NCBI GenBank assembly: GCA_017444045.1
Contig: JAFSXO010000331.1
Location: forward strand, 1 to 9,193
Length of the DNA: 9,193 nt
Source: a bacterium
GTDB taxonomy: Bacteria > Vulcanimicrobiota > Xenobia > Xenobiales > Xenobiaceae
Direction of reading: 5' to 3'
The notes under the pieces: model-generated
The model's database searches: none
Seen by the model: the letters and a program-made list of their open reading frames with translations, nothing else
What the model was told of the DNA's origin: nothing
Part shown: piece by piece, positions 1 to 5,646 of the stretch
Numbering within the stretch: position 1 is the first letter of the stretch
How the letters are laid out: every line of letters starts with the position of its first letter
Position numbers and translations under genes: made by a program

Positions 1-9
1 AAATATAGT

Positions 10-570
10 CTATTTTTTTGGATCAGCTTTTTCTACAACTACCGTGGCGCCGACAGCGTTTTTAATGACCACAGAAGTACCAGTAGCGATGGCCTTGCCG
101 TCGCTACTGCGCGCCGGGCTCTTTTGGCGTCCCCTGGAATCGCGGTAGATTATTTCGCCAGTGCCGTCCTCGGGAATGGCCGTATAGACTTCTCCCACTA
201 TGCCTTCTAGAACATCCCGCTTAACTACAGAGCCACTGCGCAAAAAAACCTTGAAAAATACGTAGTTAAAGCCCAGCATAGTTATAGCCGACAGCACTAC
301 GGAGATAAGCATACTGGGCAGAGCGCCCAAACTAAACCCATGGTACAGGATCAGTCCGTAAGCGCCTAAGCTAGTCGTAAAGAAGGCTATACCAGTAGGG
401 CTAATGACCAAACCAGGAGAATCGCCGCCGTCTCCTATGCCGCCTCCGTCATCGCCGCCTAAGAAATAGGCCAGCCCGCAGCATACGATTCCCAGACCGA
501 CGAGACTGCTGTAAATCAGCGTTAAATTAAGACTCTCAAGCACCTCGCTGGCGTTGTTGAGCAGTTCCAT
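10..570 (-). CDS. NfeD-like membrane protein with C-terminal OB-fold (YuaF/YqiJ type)
   Basis: Short NfeD-family protein of 186 residues. Family members are membrane-anchored and usually work with a flotillin/SPFH protein in membrane microdomain organisation. Visible layout: a hydrophobic segment at about 17-37, a Gly/Asp-rich linker at 38-53, two more hydrophobic segments at about 54-76 and 82-110, then a soluble beta-rich domain at about 120-182. That last domain has the NfeD OB-fold pattern (GIVGEV, a Gly-rich turn, then ATGTSVVIKNAVGATVVVE). There is no serine-protease domain, so this is the short class. I chose the ATG at 570 over the in-frame GTG at 582 because GGAGG lies 5 nt upstream of the ATG, between the two candidates. 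The gene reads toward the left edge, so a flotillin gene could follow outside the window; that is inferred from family synteny. Family assignment is good; the physiological role is not shown by the sequence. Confidence 0.85.
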   Translation of the reverse strand: MELLNNASEVLESLNLTLIYSSLVGLGIVCCGLAYFLGGDDGGGIGDGGDSPGLVISPTGIAFFTTSLGAYGLILYHGFSLGALPSMLISVVLSAITMLGFNYVFFKVFLRSGSVVKRDVLEGIVGEVYTAIPEDGTGEIIYRDSRGRQKSPARSSDGKAIATGTSVVIKNAVGATVVVEKADPKK

Positions 571-580
571 GCTATCCTCC
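571..580 (-). promoter_or_regulatory. Shine-Dalgarno that fixes the NfeD start
   Basis: Read on the minus strand, a perfect GGAGG sits 5 nt before the ATG at 570. The longer reading starting with GTG at 582 would place this ribosome binding site inside the coding region and has no comparable site of its own. The shorter start is therefore preferred. Confidence 0.75.
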
Positions 581-620
581 ACGTTGCTGTTACTATCTCT
601 CTGGCAAAGAGCGACAAATA

Positions 621-647
621 TTTATATTTCTATTAGGAAAAATTCAA
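621..647 (-). promoter_or_regulatory. Candidate sigma70-type promoter for the NfeD-like gene
   Basis: On the minus strand there is TTGAAT (642-647) and TATAAA (621-626) separated by 15 nt, in the AT-rich stretch about 50 nt upstream of the start. The spacer is shorter than the usual 17, so this is only a candidate. Confidence 0.3.
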
Positions 648-741
648 ACCTTCTACGCAACCAATGCTAGTGGCTTAAGAGGCGCAACTTCTCCCCCTGC
701 CATTCTTTACAATGTCATTTAGTTAGTGTTTCGCGAGCATG

Positions 742-821
742 TTAGCGCTGCACTAGCTTCCGCGCCGGCACTGCTTCACTGCGCTCAGATGTGCCTTGCG
801 CGGAACTAGTTACGCGCTTAA
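742..821. repeat. Long imperfect inverted repeat (hairpin)
   Basis: The core arms are 752-771 and 791-810. ACTAG pairs with CTAGT, TTCCGCGC with GCGCGGAA and GGCAC with GTGCC, giving about 18 base pairs interrupted by a one-base bulge at 757 and a small internal loop at 766/796-797. The loop is 19 nt. Outside the core, AGCGC (744-748) pairs with GCGCT (814-818), extending the structure to about 742-821. No T-run follows on either strand, so it is not a standard intrinsic terminator. It could be a palindromic repeat element or a structured RNA. Confidence 0.7.
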
Positions 822-990
822 TAACATTAACAACAGCGAGACATGCCCAGCACAGCCACTGTCTCAGTAATATCAGTCCCTGTCTCAATAAAATAAGGGA
901 GATTCGAGCATTTGCACGTATAGCGAAGGACAGTTACTGCTGCGAGCTAATTCGAGCATAGCATACGCATATAGCATAGCGAGCTTAACG

Positions 991-1028
991 AGGCGAAATG
1001 CCGTACGCTGTGACAGCGCGAATCGCCT
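991..1028. repeat. Small nested hairpin
   Basis: Outer arms AGGCGA (991-996) and TCGCCT (1023-1028) enclose an inner stem CGCTG/CAGCG (1006-1010, 1014-1018) with loop TGA. It lies 112 nt upstream of tcdA. No function can be assigned from sequence. Confidence 0.4.
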
Positions 1029-1140
1029 TACAAAAATGCTCATGCATTTATTACGCCTGCGCCTGCTTACACGCGAGCTATAAGCCAACAGACAAAAAAA
1101 CAATACATGCTGATTTACGGGCAGACAACGAGGGATTATC

Positions 1141-1983
1141 ATGCCAGACATACCCAAGGAATACCAATACGAACGTCTCATTCGCCTAATTGGCGCCGAT
1201 AGCTATCAGCGCCTCAGCCGGGCGCATGTATTAATTATGGGAACAGGCGGCGTGGGTTCATGGGCTACAGAGGCACTTGCCCGCTTAAATATTGGGCATT
1301 TCACCTTGGTCGATTACGATACAGTGCGGCCTTCAAACATAAACCGCCAGCTAATAGCCCTGCCCCGCCACCTGGGACGCCTGAAATGCGAAGTGATGCG
1401 GGAGCGCATTTTAGAGATCAATCCCGAAGCGCAAGTGATATGTCTGCCCATCAAATACCTTCCCGCGCGCAGCGATGAGGTCTGGTCCGGTCAGTACGAT
1501 GCCATAGTTGACGCCATCGACAATATCACCGCGAAATGCCACCTTATTAACCAGGCCCGACAGCGCCAGGTTCCCATCGTAACCTCAACAGGAGCCGCCG
1601 GGCGCCTCGACCCCAGCAAGGTCAGAATTGCCGATCTAAGCCATACCAAAATTGATCCCGTGGCTCTGCAGGTGCGCAAAAAGCTGCGCCGCGATTACTA
1701 CTATCCGTCCAACAAATCATTTCACGTTCCCGCCGTATATTCTGAAGAAATACCCCGTCCGCCCGCAGATACCGCAGAGCTTATCAGTTCGCTTGGTCAG
1801 GACGCAGGCAGCAATATCGTAGACAGCGATCCAGACGAGGACCGTCCCCGGCGCCACGCTCCTCCCTACGGCACATCATCCTTTGTGGTGGGCACCTTCG
1901 GCATGTTTGTAGCCGGAAAAATAACCGAACTGTTGCTAACCGCCATGGACAGCAGTAAGTCCGAACCGCCAAAGGCTGAATAA
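1141..1983 (+). CDS. tcdA: tRNA threonylcarbamoyladenosine dehydratase TcdA (CsdL)
   Basis: E1-like/ThiF-fold enzyme of 280 residues. TcdA uses ATP to cyclise t6A at position 37 of ANN-decoding tRNAs to the ct6A hydantoin/oxazolone form; it acts in the cytosol. Visible motifs: nucleotide-binding GTGGVGSWATEALAR from residue 34, the D58/D60 acidic pair after the second strand, the NINRQ segment at 66-70, and VDAID at 123-127. TSTGAAG at 148-154 and the LDP(S/T) segment after it are typical of the TcdA branch rather than ThiF or MoeB. The paired zinc cysteines of ThiF/MoeB are not evident. A hydrophilic, acidic stretch at about 207-240 looks longer than the E. coli TcdA I recall, and the C-terminal GTFGMFVAGKITELL matches the family end. 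GAGGG at 1130-1134, 6 nt before the ATG, supports the start. It appears to be its own unit, since a strong promoter starts 3 nt after its stop codon. Confidence 0.92.
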   Translation: MPDIPKEYQYERLIRLIGADSYQRLSRAHVLIMGTGGVGSWATEALARLNIGHFTLVDYDTVRPSNINRQLIALPRHLGRLKCEVMRERILEINPEAQVICLPIKYLPARSDEVWSGQYDAIVDAIDNITAKCHLINQARQRQVPIVTSTGAAGRLDPSKVRIADLSHTKIDPVALQVRKKLRRDYYYPSNKSFHVPAVYSEEIPRPPADTAELISSLGQDAGSNIVDSDPDEDRPRRHAPPYGTSSFVVGTFGMFVAGKITELLLTAMDSSKSEPPKAE

Positions 1984-1985
1984 TC

Positions 1986-2015
1986 TTGACATATACAAAC
2001 TAATAATGATATAAT
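1986..2015 (+). promoter_or_regulatory. Consensus sigma70 promoter of the opine-dehydrogenase operon
   Basis: TTGACA (1986-1991) and TATAAT (2010-2015) both match consensus exactly and are separated by 18 nt. Transcription should start near 2022, leaving a leader of about 49 nt. Both boxes lie just past the tcdA stop codon, so the downstream genes have a dedicated strong promoter. The -10 box overlaps the left arm of a long palindrome, which suggests the promoter is repressible. Confidence 0.85.
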
Positions 2016-2056
2016 GCTCTCTTATTGGCAACCTACTGCCGATAAGAGAGCATTAT
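2011..2056. promoter_or_regulatory. 20-bp inverted repeat over the -10 box and start site; candidate operator
   Basis: Left arm ATAATGCTCTCTTATTGGCA (2011-2030) and the reverse complement of the right arm (2037-2056) differ at one position only (T2026 against G2041, a U-G pair in RNA). The loop is ACCTAC. The left arm contains most of the -10 box. The right arm ends two bases before the Shine-Dalgarno. Since transcription should begin near 2022, the RNA could keep only about 9 base pairs of this stem, which argues for a DNA-level operator rather than an RNA switch. No T-run follows, so it is not a terminator for tcdA. The binding protein is not identifiable. Confidence 0.7.
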
Positions 2057-2057
2057 C

Positions 2058-2065
2058 AAGGGAGG
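2058..2065 (+). promoter_or_regulatory. Strong Shine-Dalgarno that fixes the opine dehydrogenase start
   Basis: AAGGGAGG ends 5 nt before the ATG at 2071. An in-frame ATG at 2014 lies within the -10 region of the promoter, upstream of the expected transcript start, so it cannot be used from this promoter. Confidence 0.85.
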
Positions 2066-2070
2066 CTGTC

Positions 2071-3162
2071 ATGCCGAGCTTCAGCAATATGGCCATCGCT
2101 GTTTTGGGGGGAGGAAACTGCGCCCATTCTCTTTCCTGCTACCTCACCAGTCTGGGCTGCTCCGTGCGCCTTTGGGCCCGCAATCTCAGCCATCTGTCTC
2201 CCTGCGTGCGCCAAGAACACCACATCGAAGCCTACGGAAAGCTAAACGGCGATTTTCGCTTCTATTCGGTCAGCAGCGATCTGGCCGAAACGGTACGCGG
2301 ATGCCACATTATTTTTGTGGCGACCGTAACTACTGCCTATGAAGACGTTGCCGCTCACTTAGCACCATTTTTAGAGAGCGGGCAGACCGTAGTGCTGTTT
2401 TCCTCAAAATTAGCAGGATCGGTGCTTTTCTCCAAGGTTTTGCGCGATCTCAATCCCCAAATTGCCGATCAGATCACCGTAGCCGAAACCGATGCCCTCT
2501 TCGCTTCGCGCCTGCAGAGCAACGCTACACTCTGGGTTCGCGGCATTAAGCGCTGGAATCTGGTATGTACTCCCAGAAGACGCGATCTAGACAGCATCCT
2601 GCCCCTCATGCAGGAAATGTTCCCCGGACTTCTGCCCGCCGACAACGTAATCCAAAGGGGGCTTTCCGACTTCGGCGCTTTGGCCCATCCCCTTACCATG
2701 ATCGCCAACATGAACCGCGTCGATCGCGCCGAATCCTGGCTTTTCTACATGGAAGGCTTTACCGAGAACACCATCGCGCTTCTGGAAGAGATGGAAAAGG
2801 AATTTCAGGCCATCGCTCATGCCTACGGAACTAAGCTAGACCCCGCTGCCGACTGGCTCAACAATTACTACGGATGCGACACCAGCTCATTGTATAGCGC
2901 CATGCGCAGCGTGCCCAACTACCAGACTAGCCAGGCACCGACCACCCTTAATCACCGCTACGTCAAGGAAGATGTCTGCTGCACCCTAATTCCGGTGCAT
3001 TATCTTGGCCGGCTCGCCCAAGTCCCCACTCCGCTGACCGATGCCGTAATCACCATCACCCAAATACTCTCGCACGAGAACTTCTATGCCACAGGACGCA
3101 ACTTAAGCCGTCTGGGCTGGGAAGGCCTGAGCTGCGAGCAAATCAAAGAGCGAATATCCTAA
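2071..3162 (+). CDS. Octopine/nopaline dehydrogenase-family enzyme (opine dehydrogenase-like)
   Basis: Cytosolic NAD(P)H-dependent enzyme of 363 residues, of the family that reductively condenses the amino group of an amino acid with an alpha-keto acid, or runs the reverse reaction. Residues 7-37 form a Rossmann dinucleotide site with GGGNCA (13-18), followed by the basic segment WARN (35-38). The second half has the opine dehydrogenase domain pattern: AHPLTM with H206, the equivalent of the catalytic His, then NHRYVKEDV (294-302), VPTPLTDA (318-325) and GRNLSRLGW (342-350). The start at 2071 is set by the Shine-Dalgarno. The upstream 19 residues of the longer frame overlap the promoter and are not counted. 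The next gene begins one base after the stop codon, so co-translation with the transporter is likely. No CntL-like nicotianamine synthase or amino-acid racemase is nearby, so the substrate is unknown. A catabolic dehydrogenase is the main alternative. Confidence 0.85.
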   Translation: MPSFSNMAIAVLGGGNCAHSLSCYLTSLGCSVRLWARNLSHLSPCVRQEHHIEAYGKLNGDFRFYSVSSDLAETVRGCHIIFVATVTTAYEDVAAHLAPFLESGQTVVLFSSKLAGSVLFSKVLRDLNPQIADQITVAETDALFASRLQSNATLWVRGIKRWNLVCTPRRRDLDSILPLMQEMFPGLLPADNVIQRGLSDFGALAHPLTMIANMNRVDRAESWLFYMEGFTENTIALLEEMEKEFQAIAHAYGTKLDPAADWLNNYYGCDTSSLYSAMRSVPNYQTSQAPTTLNHRYVKEDVCCTLIPVHYLGRLAQVPTPLTDAVITITQILSHENFYATGRNLSRLGWEGLSCEQIKERIS

Positions 3163-3163
3163 G

Positions 3164-4099
3164 ATGAGCGCATCTGCCGCAATCGTACTGCTGGCTCTGC
3201 TGTCAGCGTCCATAGAACCCATTCTAGTAAAGCTCGGCTACCGAGGCAGCGTCACCCCGCTGCAGCTGCTGGTCATGAAAAACATAGTCGCCGCCCTGGT
3301 GATTCTGCCCATGACCCGCCATTTTCGCCTGGTCAAATACACCGACGCCTTCCGCATCGGCAGCGTGAGCATTCTGCTGCTCTGTACCAACGGTCTAACT
3401 CTTTTCGCTCTGAAATATCTTTCAGCTATAGAGGTGATAACCATTGTCACCACCACCCCGGCCATTGTGGCCATGGCCAACTGGGCCATGGGGCGCGACC
3501 GGCTGACCTGGAAGTTCTGGCTGGGGTTCGTCATGTGCTTTAGCGGCGTCATGCTGACAGTGGACGTATTCAGCATGAATGCCTCTAGCACTCACAATCT
3601 CTGGGGATACGCCGCCATTATCGGGGCGGTTCTAAGCTCTACCATTTACCGAGTGCGCATGGAATCGCTCACCGAACAGTTCAAGCCCCAGCTCATTTCT
3701 ACCTGGGTATTCTGGATCAACGCCGCAGTAGCCGTCCTGTTTATCTGGCCCTTTCAGCCGGCATTCCCTAAAGAATGTCTGGGCATCGGCATCTGGATCG
3801 GCTTAGCCGCAGCCGCCGCCAATGTGGCTTTTCTGTGGGCGATCAAGCTGGTAGGCTCCACCAATATGTCGATCTTCAACCTGCTGCAGCGGCCCTTGGT
3901 CATAGTGGCCGCCTCTTTGGTGCTAAAAGACCCGATGAGCTGGAGCCAATGGCTGGGCGTAGCCTTAGTGCTGGCCGGCATCCCCATGGCTAAGATCAAG
4001 AAAAATAAAGCCAATACGTCACCTGCTGACGAAGCGCAGCCTGCTAGCCAGACACCCGCACTCGTAAGCCAAAAACCAGCCGGCAGCCCGAAAGAATAA
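3164..4099 (+). CDS. EamA/DMT-family transporter, probable metabolite exporter
   Basis: Inner-membrane protein of 311 residues with ten predicted helices in two EamA repeats. Approximate segments: 5-23, 33-51, 65-84, 89-108, 116-135, 146-162, 177-197, 206-228, 234-255 and 261-276. The second repeat ends in the typical LLQRPLVIVAASLVL then WLGVALVLAGI pattern. After the last helix comes a basic patch (KIKKNK) and a hydrophilic Ala/Pro/Gln/Ser tail of about 30 residues. The ATG is one base after the opine dehydrogenase stop codon with no good Shine-Dalgarno, so translational coupling is likely. DMT proteins export amino acids and small metabolites, and one (CntI) exports the opine pseudopaline in Pseudomonas aeruginosa. 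By context I infer export of the product of its neighbours. The actual substrate and direction are not visible in the sequence. Confidence 0.88.
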   Translation: MSASAAIVLLALLSASIEPILVKLGYRGSVTPLQLLVMKNIVAALVILPMTRHFRLVKYTDAFRIGSVSILLLCTNGLTLFALKYLSAIEVITIVTTTPAIVAMANWAMGRDRLTWKFWLGFVMCFSGVMLTVDVFSMNASSTHNLWGYAAIIGAVLSSTIYRVRMESLTEQFKPQLISTWVFWINAAVAVLFIWPFQPAFPKECLGIGIWIGLAAAAANVAFLWAIKLVGSTNMSIFNLLQRPLVIVAASLVLKDPMSWSQWLGVALVLAGIPMAKIKKNKANTSPADEAQPASQTPALVSQKPAGSPKE

Positions 4100-4121
4100 G
4101 ACAGCGAGGAAGCCAGAAATT

Positions 4122-5588
4122 ATGCAGGAAATCGATTTTGCCGCCCACATGAACTGGATGGAGCGCGAGCATACCTTCCCCAGCGATCCCGCCCAATTTC
4201 ACGCCAAACGCTTCGGATATATGCTGGAACACAGCTCTCTTAATCAGGCATTGCGCTTGATCCCGGGCATTGTGGGCGCGGGCTCCTGCGGCAAGGCTTC
4301 AACGCTTAGCTTTTTAGCCCGTATCTTCAGCGCTTTGGGACTGAAATGCGCGGTGGGCGTAAAGCCGCCGCTAAGCGAATCGCCTCTGGGCAATTTGGAG
4401 CGCTATCAGATCTGGGAAGGCGCCGACAGCTCGCGGCGCATGACCCCGCAGGAGTTTGAGGAGCTGTTTCCGGCTCTGCGCCAAGCGGCCGAACAGACGG
4501 AGCGCCAGCACCCCGAATGGGGACAGGCCGCACCCTACGACATGCGCGCCTACATGCTCGGCTCCTTCGCCGTATCTCAGCGGGCCGATCTGCTCATCAG
4601 CGAAGCCAATATCGGGCGCAGACGCGATCCCATCAGCTGTCTGCCCAGCACGGTTATGACCATGATCACCCCTATTGGCACCGATCACGGCGGCTTACTG
4701 ACCGCCCCCGAAGGCTTCCATCCCGAGCTTGGCCCACAAGCCGGACCATATTACGACAAAGCCGACGGCCTGCATTTGGGCAAGGCTGCCGTTTTTGGCC
4801 GCCAGGATGAGCTTATCCAAGGCCTTTTAGACCCAGAAAGCATCAGGCAGGGACGGGATTACCAGGTATGCGACTGCCACTGCACTATGGAAGGCTCGTC
4901 ATTTACCATACAGCTCGGCGATTCTCTGGCGGAGTATCTGCAGACAGATGCCGCAGCCTTCCGTGCGCGCACCTTCCGCCTGCAGGCCTTGGGACGCTTT
5001 CAGTGCGACAACGCCGCCCAGGCACTGATAGGAGCAATGGTTCTGCGCCGCCGCGCCCAGCGGCTGGAGGACAGCGAAAGCGCCCCCCTTAACGCCTTCT
5101 CTTCATCTAAGCTGGTGCGGCTTCTGCAGGAGTTGCCCCTATCAAGCTTTTTGCAGAAGGCCAGCCAGGGGCTACAGAGCGCCAAGGTCGCGGGCAGGCT
5201 GCAATTAATCGCGGACAGCTGTGTGGAAGCCGTAGCCTCAAGCCCGGAGAAGCTGCGGGCTCTGCTCGACAGTCTGGCGGCAATGGTCAGACCCGGGCAG
5301 AAGGTCTGCATCTGCGCTACCTTCTTAGACAGGATCCACTATCTGCGCGAGGCCGTGGAGCTGCTGGCCAGCTGGCCCCTGAACGCCTATCTGGTCGTAA
5401 CTAAATATTTAGATGACGAAGTAAACCGCGATGCAGCCCCCGCGGATTTAGCCGCCTACTGTCCCCGGGCGCAGCTTTGCCCGGATCCCGGCACCGCGCA
5501 AAGGCTGGTGCTGGAGCGCGCCCAAAAGCATGGGGATATCGCGCTGTTTCTGGGCAACGGCATGTTGAGCTACCTGCACCGCCAATAG
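4122..5588 (+). CDS. Divergent FolC/Mur-ligase-like ATP-dependent amide ligase
   Basis: Cytosolic protein of 488 residues that follows the folylpolyglutamate synthase/Mur ligase plan. These enzymes activate a carboxylate as acyl phosphate and join it to an amino group. The P-loop is at 52-61, where the FolC pattern GTNGKGST becomes GSCGKAST with K58 kept. Other landmarks are E161 and R168-D169 (FolC E-x-GLGGRLD), IGTDH at 185-189, K213 in YDKADG (position of the carbamylated lysine region), LGRFQCDNAAQAL at 290-302 and GRL at 358-360. The C-terminal DxAHNP motif is not recognisable; DSCVEA at 365-370 sits where it would be expected. A Cys-rich CDCHC lies at 250-254. GAGGAA lies 10 nt before the ATG, and the transporter gene ends 22 nt upstream, so it is the last gene of the operon. 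It is too divergent to be called the housekeeping FolC. A role in joining an amino acid or peptide to the metabolite is inferred. Confidence 0.75.
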   Translation: MQEIDFAAHMNWMEREHTFPSDPAQFHAKRFGYMLEHSSLNQALRLIPGIVGAGSCGKASTLSFLARIFSALGLKCAVGVKPPLSESPLGNLERYQIWEGADSSRRMTPQEFEELFPALRQAAEQTERQHPEWGQAAPYDMRAYMLGSFAVSQRADLLISEANIGRRRDPISCLPSTVMTMITPIGTDHGGLLTAPEGFHPELGPQAGPYYDKADGLHLGKAAVFGRQDELIQGLLDPESIRQGRDYQVCDCHCTMEGSSFTIQLGDSLAEYLQTDAAAFRARTFRLQALGRFQCDNAAQALIGAMVLRRRAQRLEDSESAPLNAFSSSKLVRLLQELPLSSFLQKASQGLQSAKVAGRLQLIADSCVEAVASSPEKLRALLDSLAAMVRPGQKVCICATFLDRIHYLREAVELLASWPLNAYLVVTKYLDDEVNRDAAPADLAAYCPRAQLCPDPGTAQRLVLERAQKHGDIALFLGNGMLSYLHRQ

Positions 5589-5608
5589 TCTTGTGCCAGT
5601 GCCGCCTC

Positions 5609-5646
5609 GCTTGCGTTAAGCAGCCTAGCTTGCGTTCAGCAGGCTA
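5609..5646. repeat. 19-bp tandem duplication at the convergent gene junction
   Basis: GCTTGCGTTAAGCAGCCTA (5609-5627) is followed directly by GCTTGCGTTCAGCAGGCTA (5628-5646); the copies differ at two positions. The last three bases of the second copy are the TAG stop codon of the minus-strand methyltransferase gene. The junction has no T-run after a stem on either strand, so no intrinsic terminator is evident between the two converging genes. Confidence 0.8.

Larger units (their letters stand above)
583..1140. other. Gene-free divergent intergenic region rich in short repeats
   Basis: This 558-nt gap separates the divergently transcribed NfeD-like gene and tcdA. No reading frame in it looks like a gene: the possible small frames near 885-1181 (minus) and 998-1189 (plus) resemble no family, and both run into tcdA. 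It holds a long imperfect inverted repeat (742-821), a nested hairpin (991-1028) and two copies of ATTCGAGCAT (902-911, 950-959). It also has two copies of CTGTCTCA (859-866, 880-887), the first of which can pair with GAGACA at 838-843, and a GCATA/ATAGC-rich stretch at about 954-985. No tRNA-like cloverleaf or riboswitch core was recognised. It may hold promoters for both neighbours, an unannotated small RNA or remnants of a repeat element. Confidence 0.6.

Noticed and set aside
742..821. Long hairpin considered as an integron attC site
   Set aside because: The ends read GTTA...TAAC, the opposite orientation to the RYYYAAC...GTTRRRY layout of attC, and there is no integrase or cassette array in the window.
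885..1181. A 98-codon minus-strand frame upstream of and overlapping tcdA
   Set aside because: It starts inside tcdA, resembles no family and runs through the repeat-rich gap. No Shine-Dalgarno was evident.
1998..2015. AT-rich TAATAATGATATAAT considered as a Fur or Zur box
   Set aside because: Only one half resembles the GATAAT-type repeats and no dyad symmetry of the right spacing is present. Much of the match is the -10 box itself.
2011..2056. Palindrome considered as the tcdA transcription terminator
   Set aside because: No T-run follows the stem on either strand and it overlaps a full consensus promoter.
2014..2070. Longer opine dehydrogenase reading from the ATG at 2014
   Set aside because: That ATG lies within the -10 region, upstream of the expected start site, while a strong Shine-Dalgarno directs the ATG at 2071, just before the Rossmann strand.
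4122..5588. Annotation of the ligase as the housekeeping folate enzyme FolC
   Set aside because: The P-loop is altered, the AHNP motif is not recognisable and the gene sits in an opine dehydrogenase/exporter operon rather than with folate genes.
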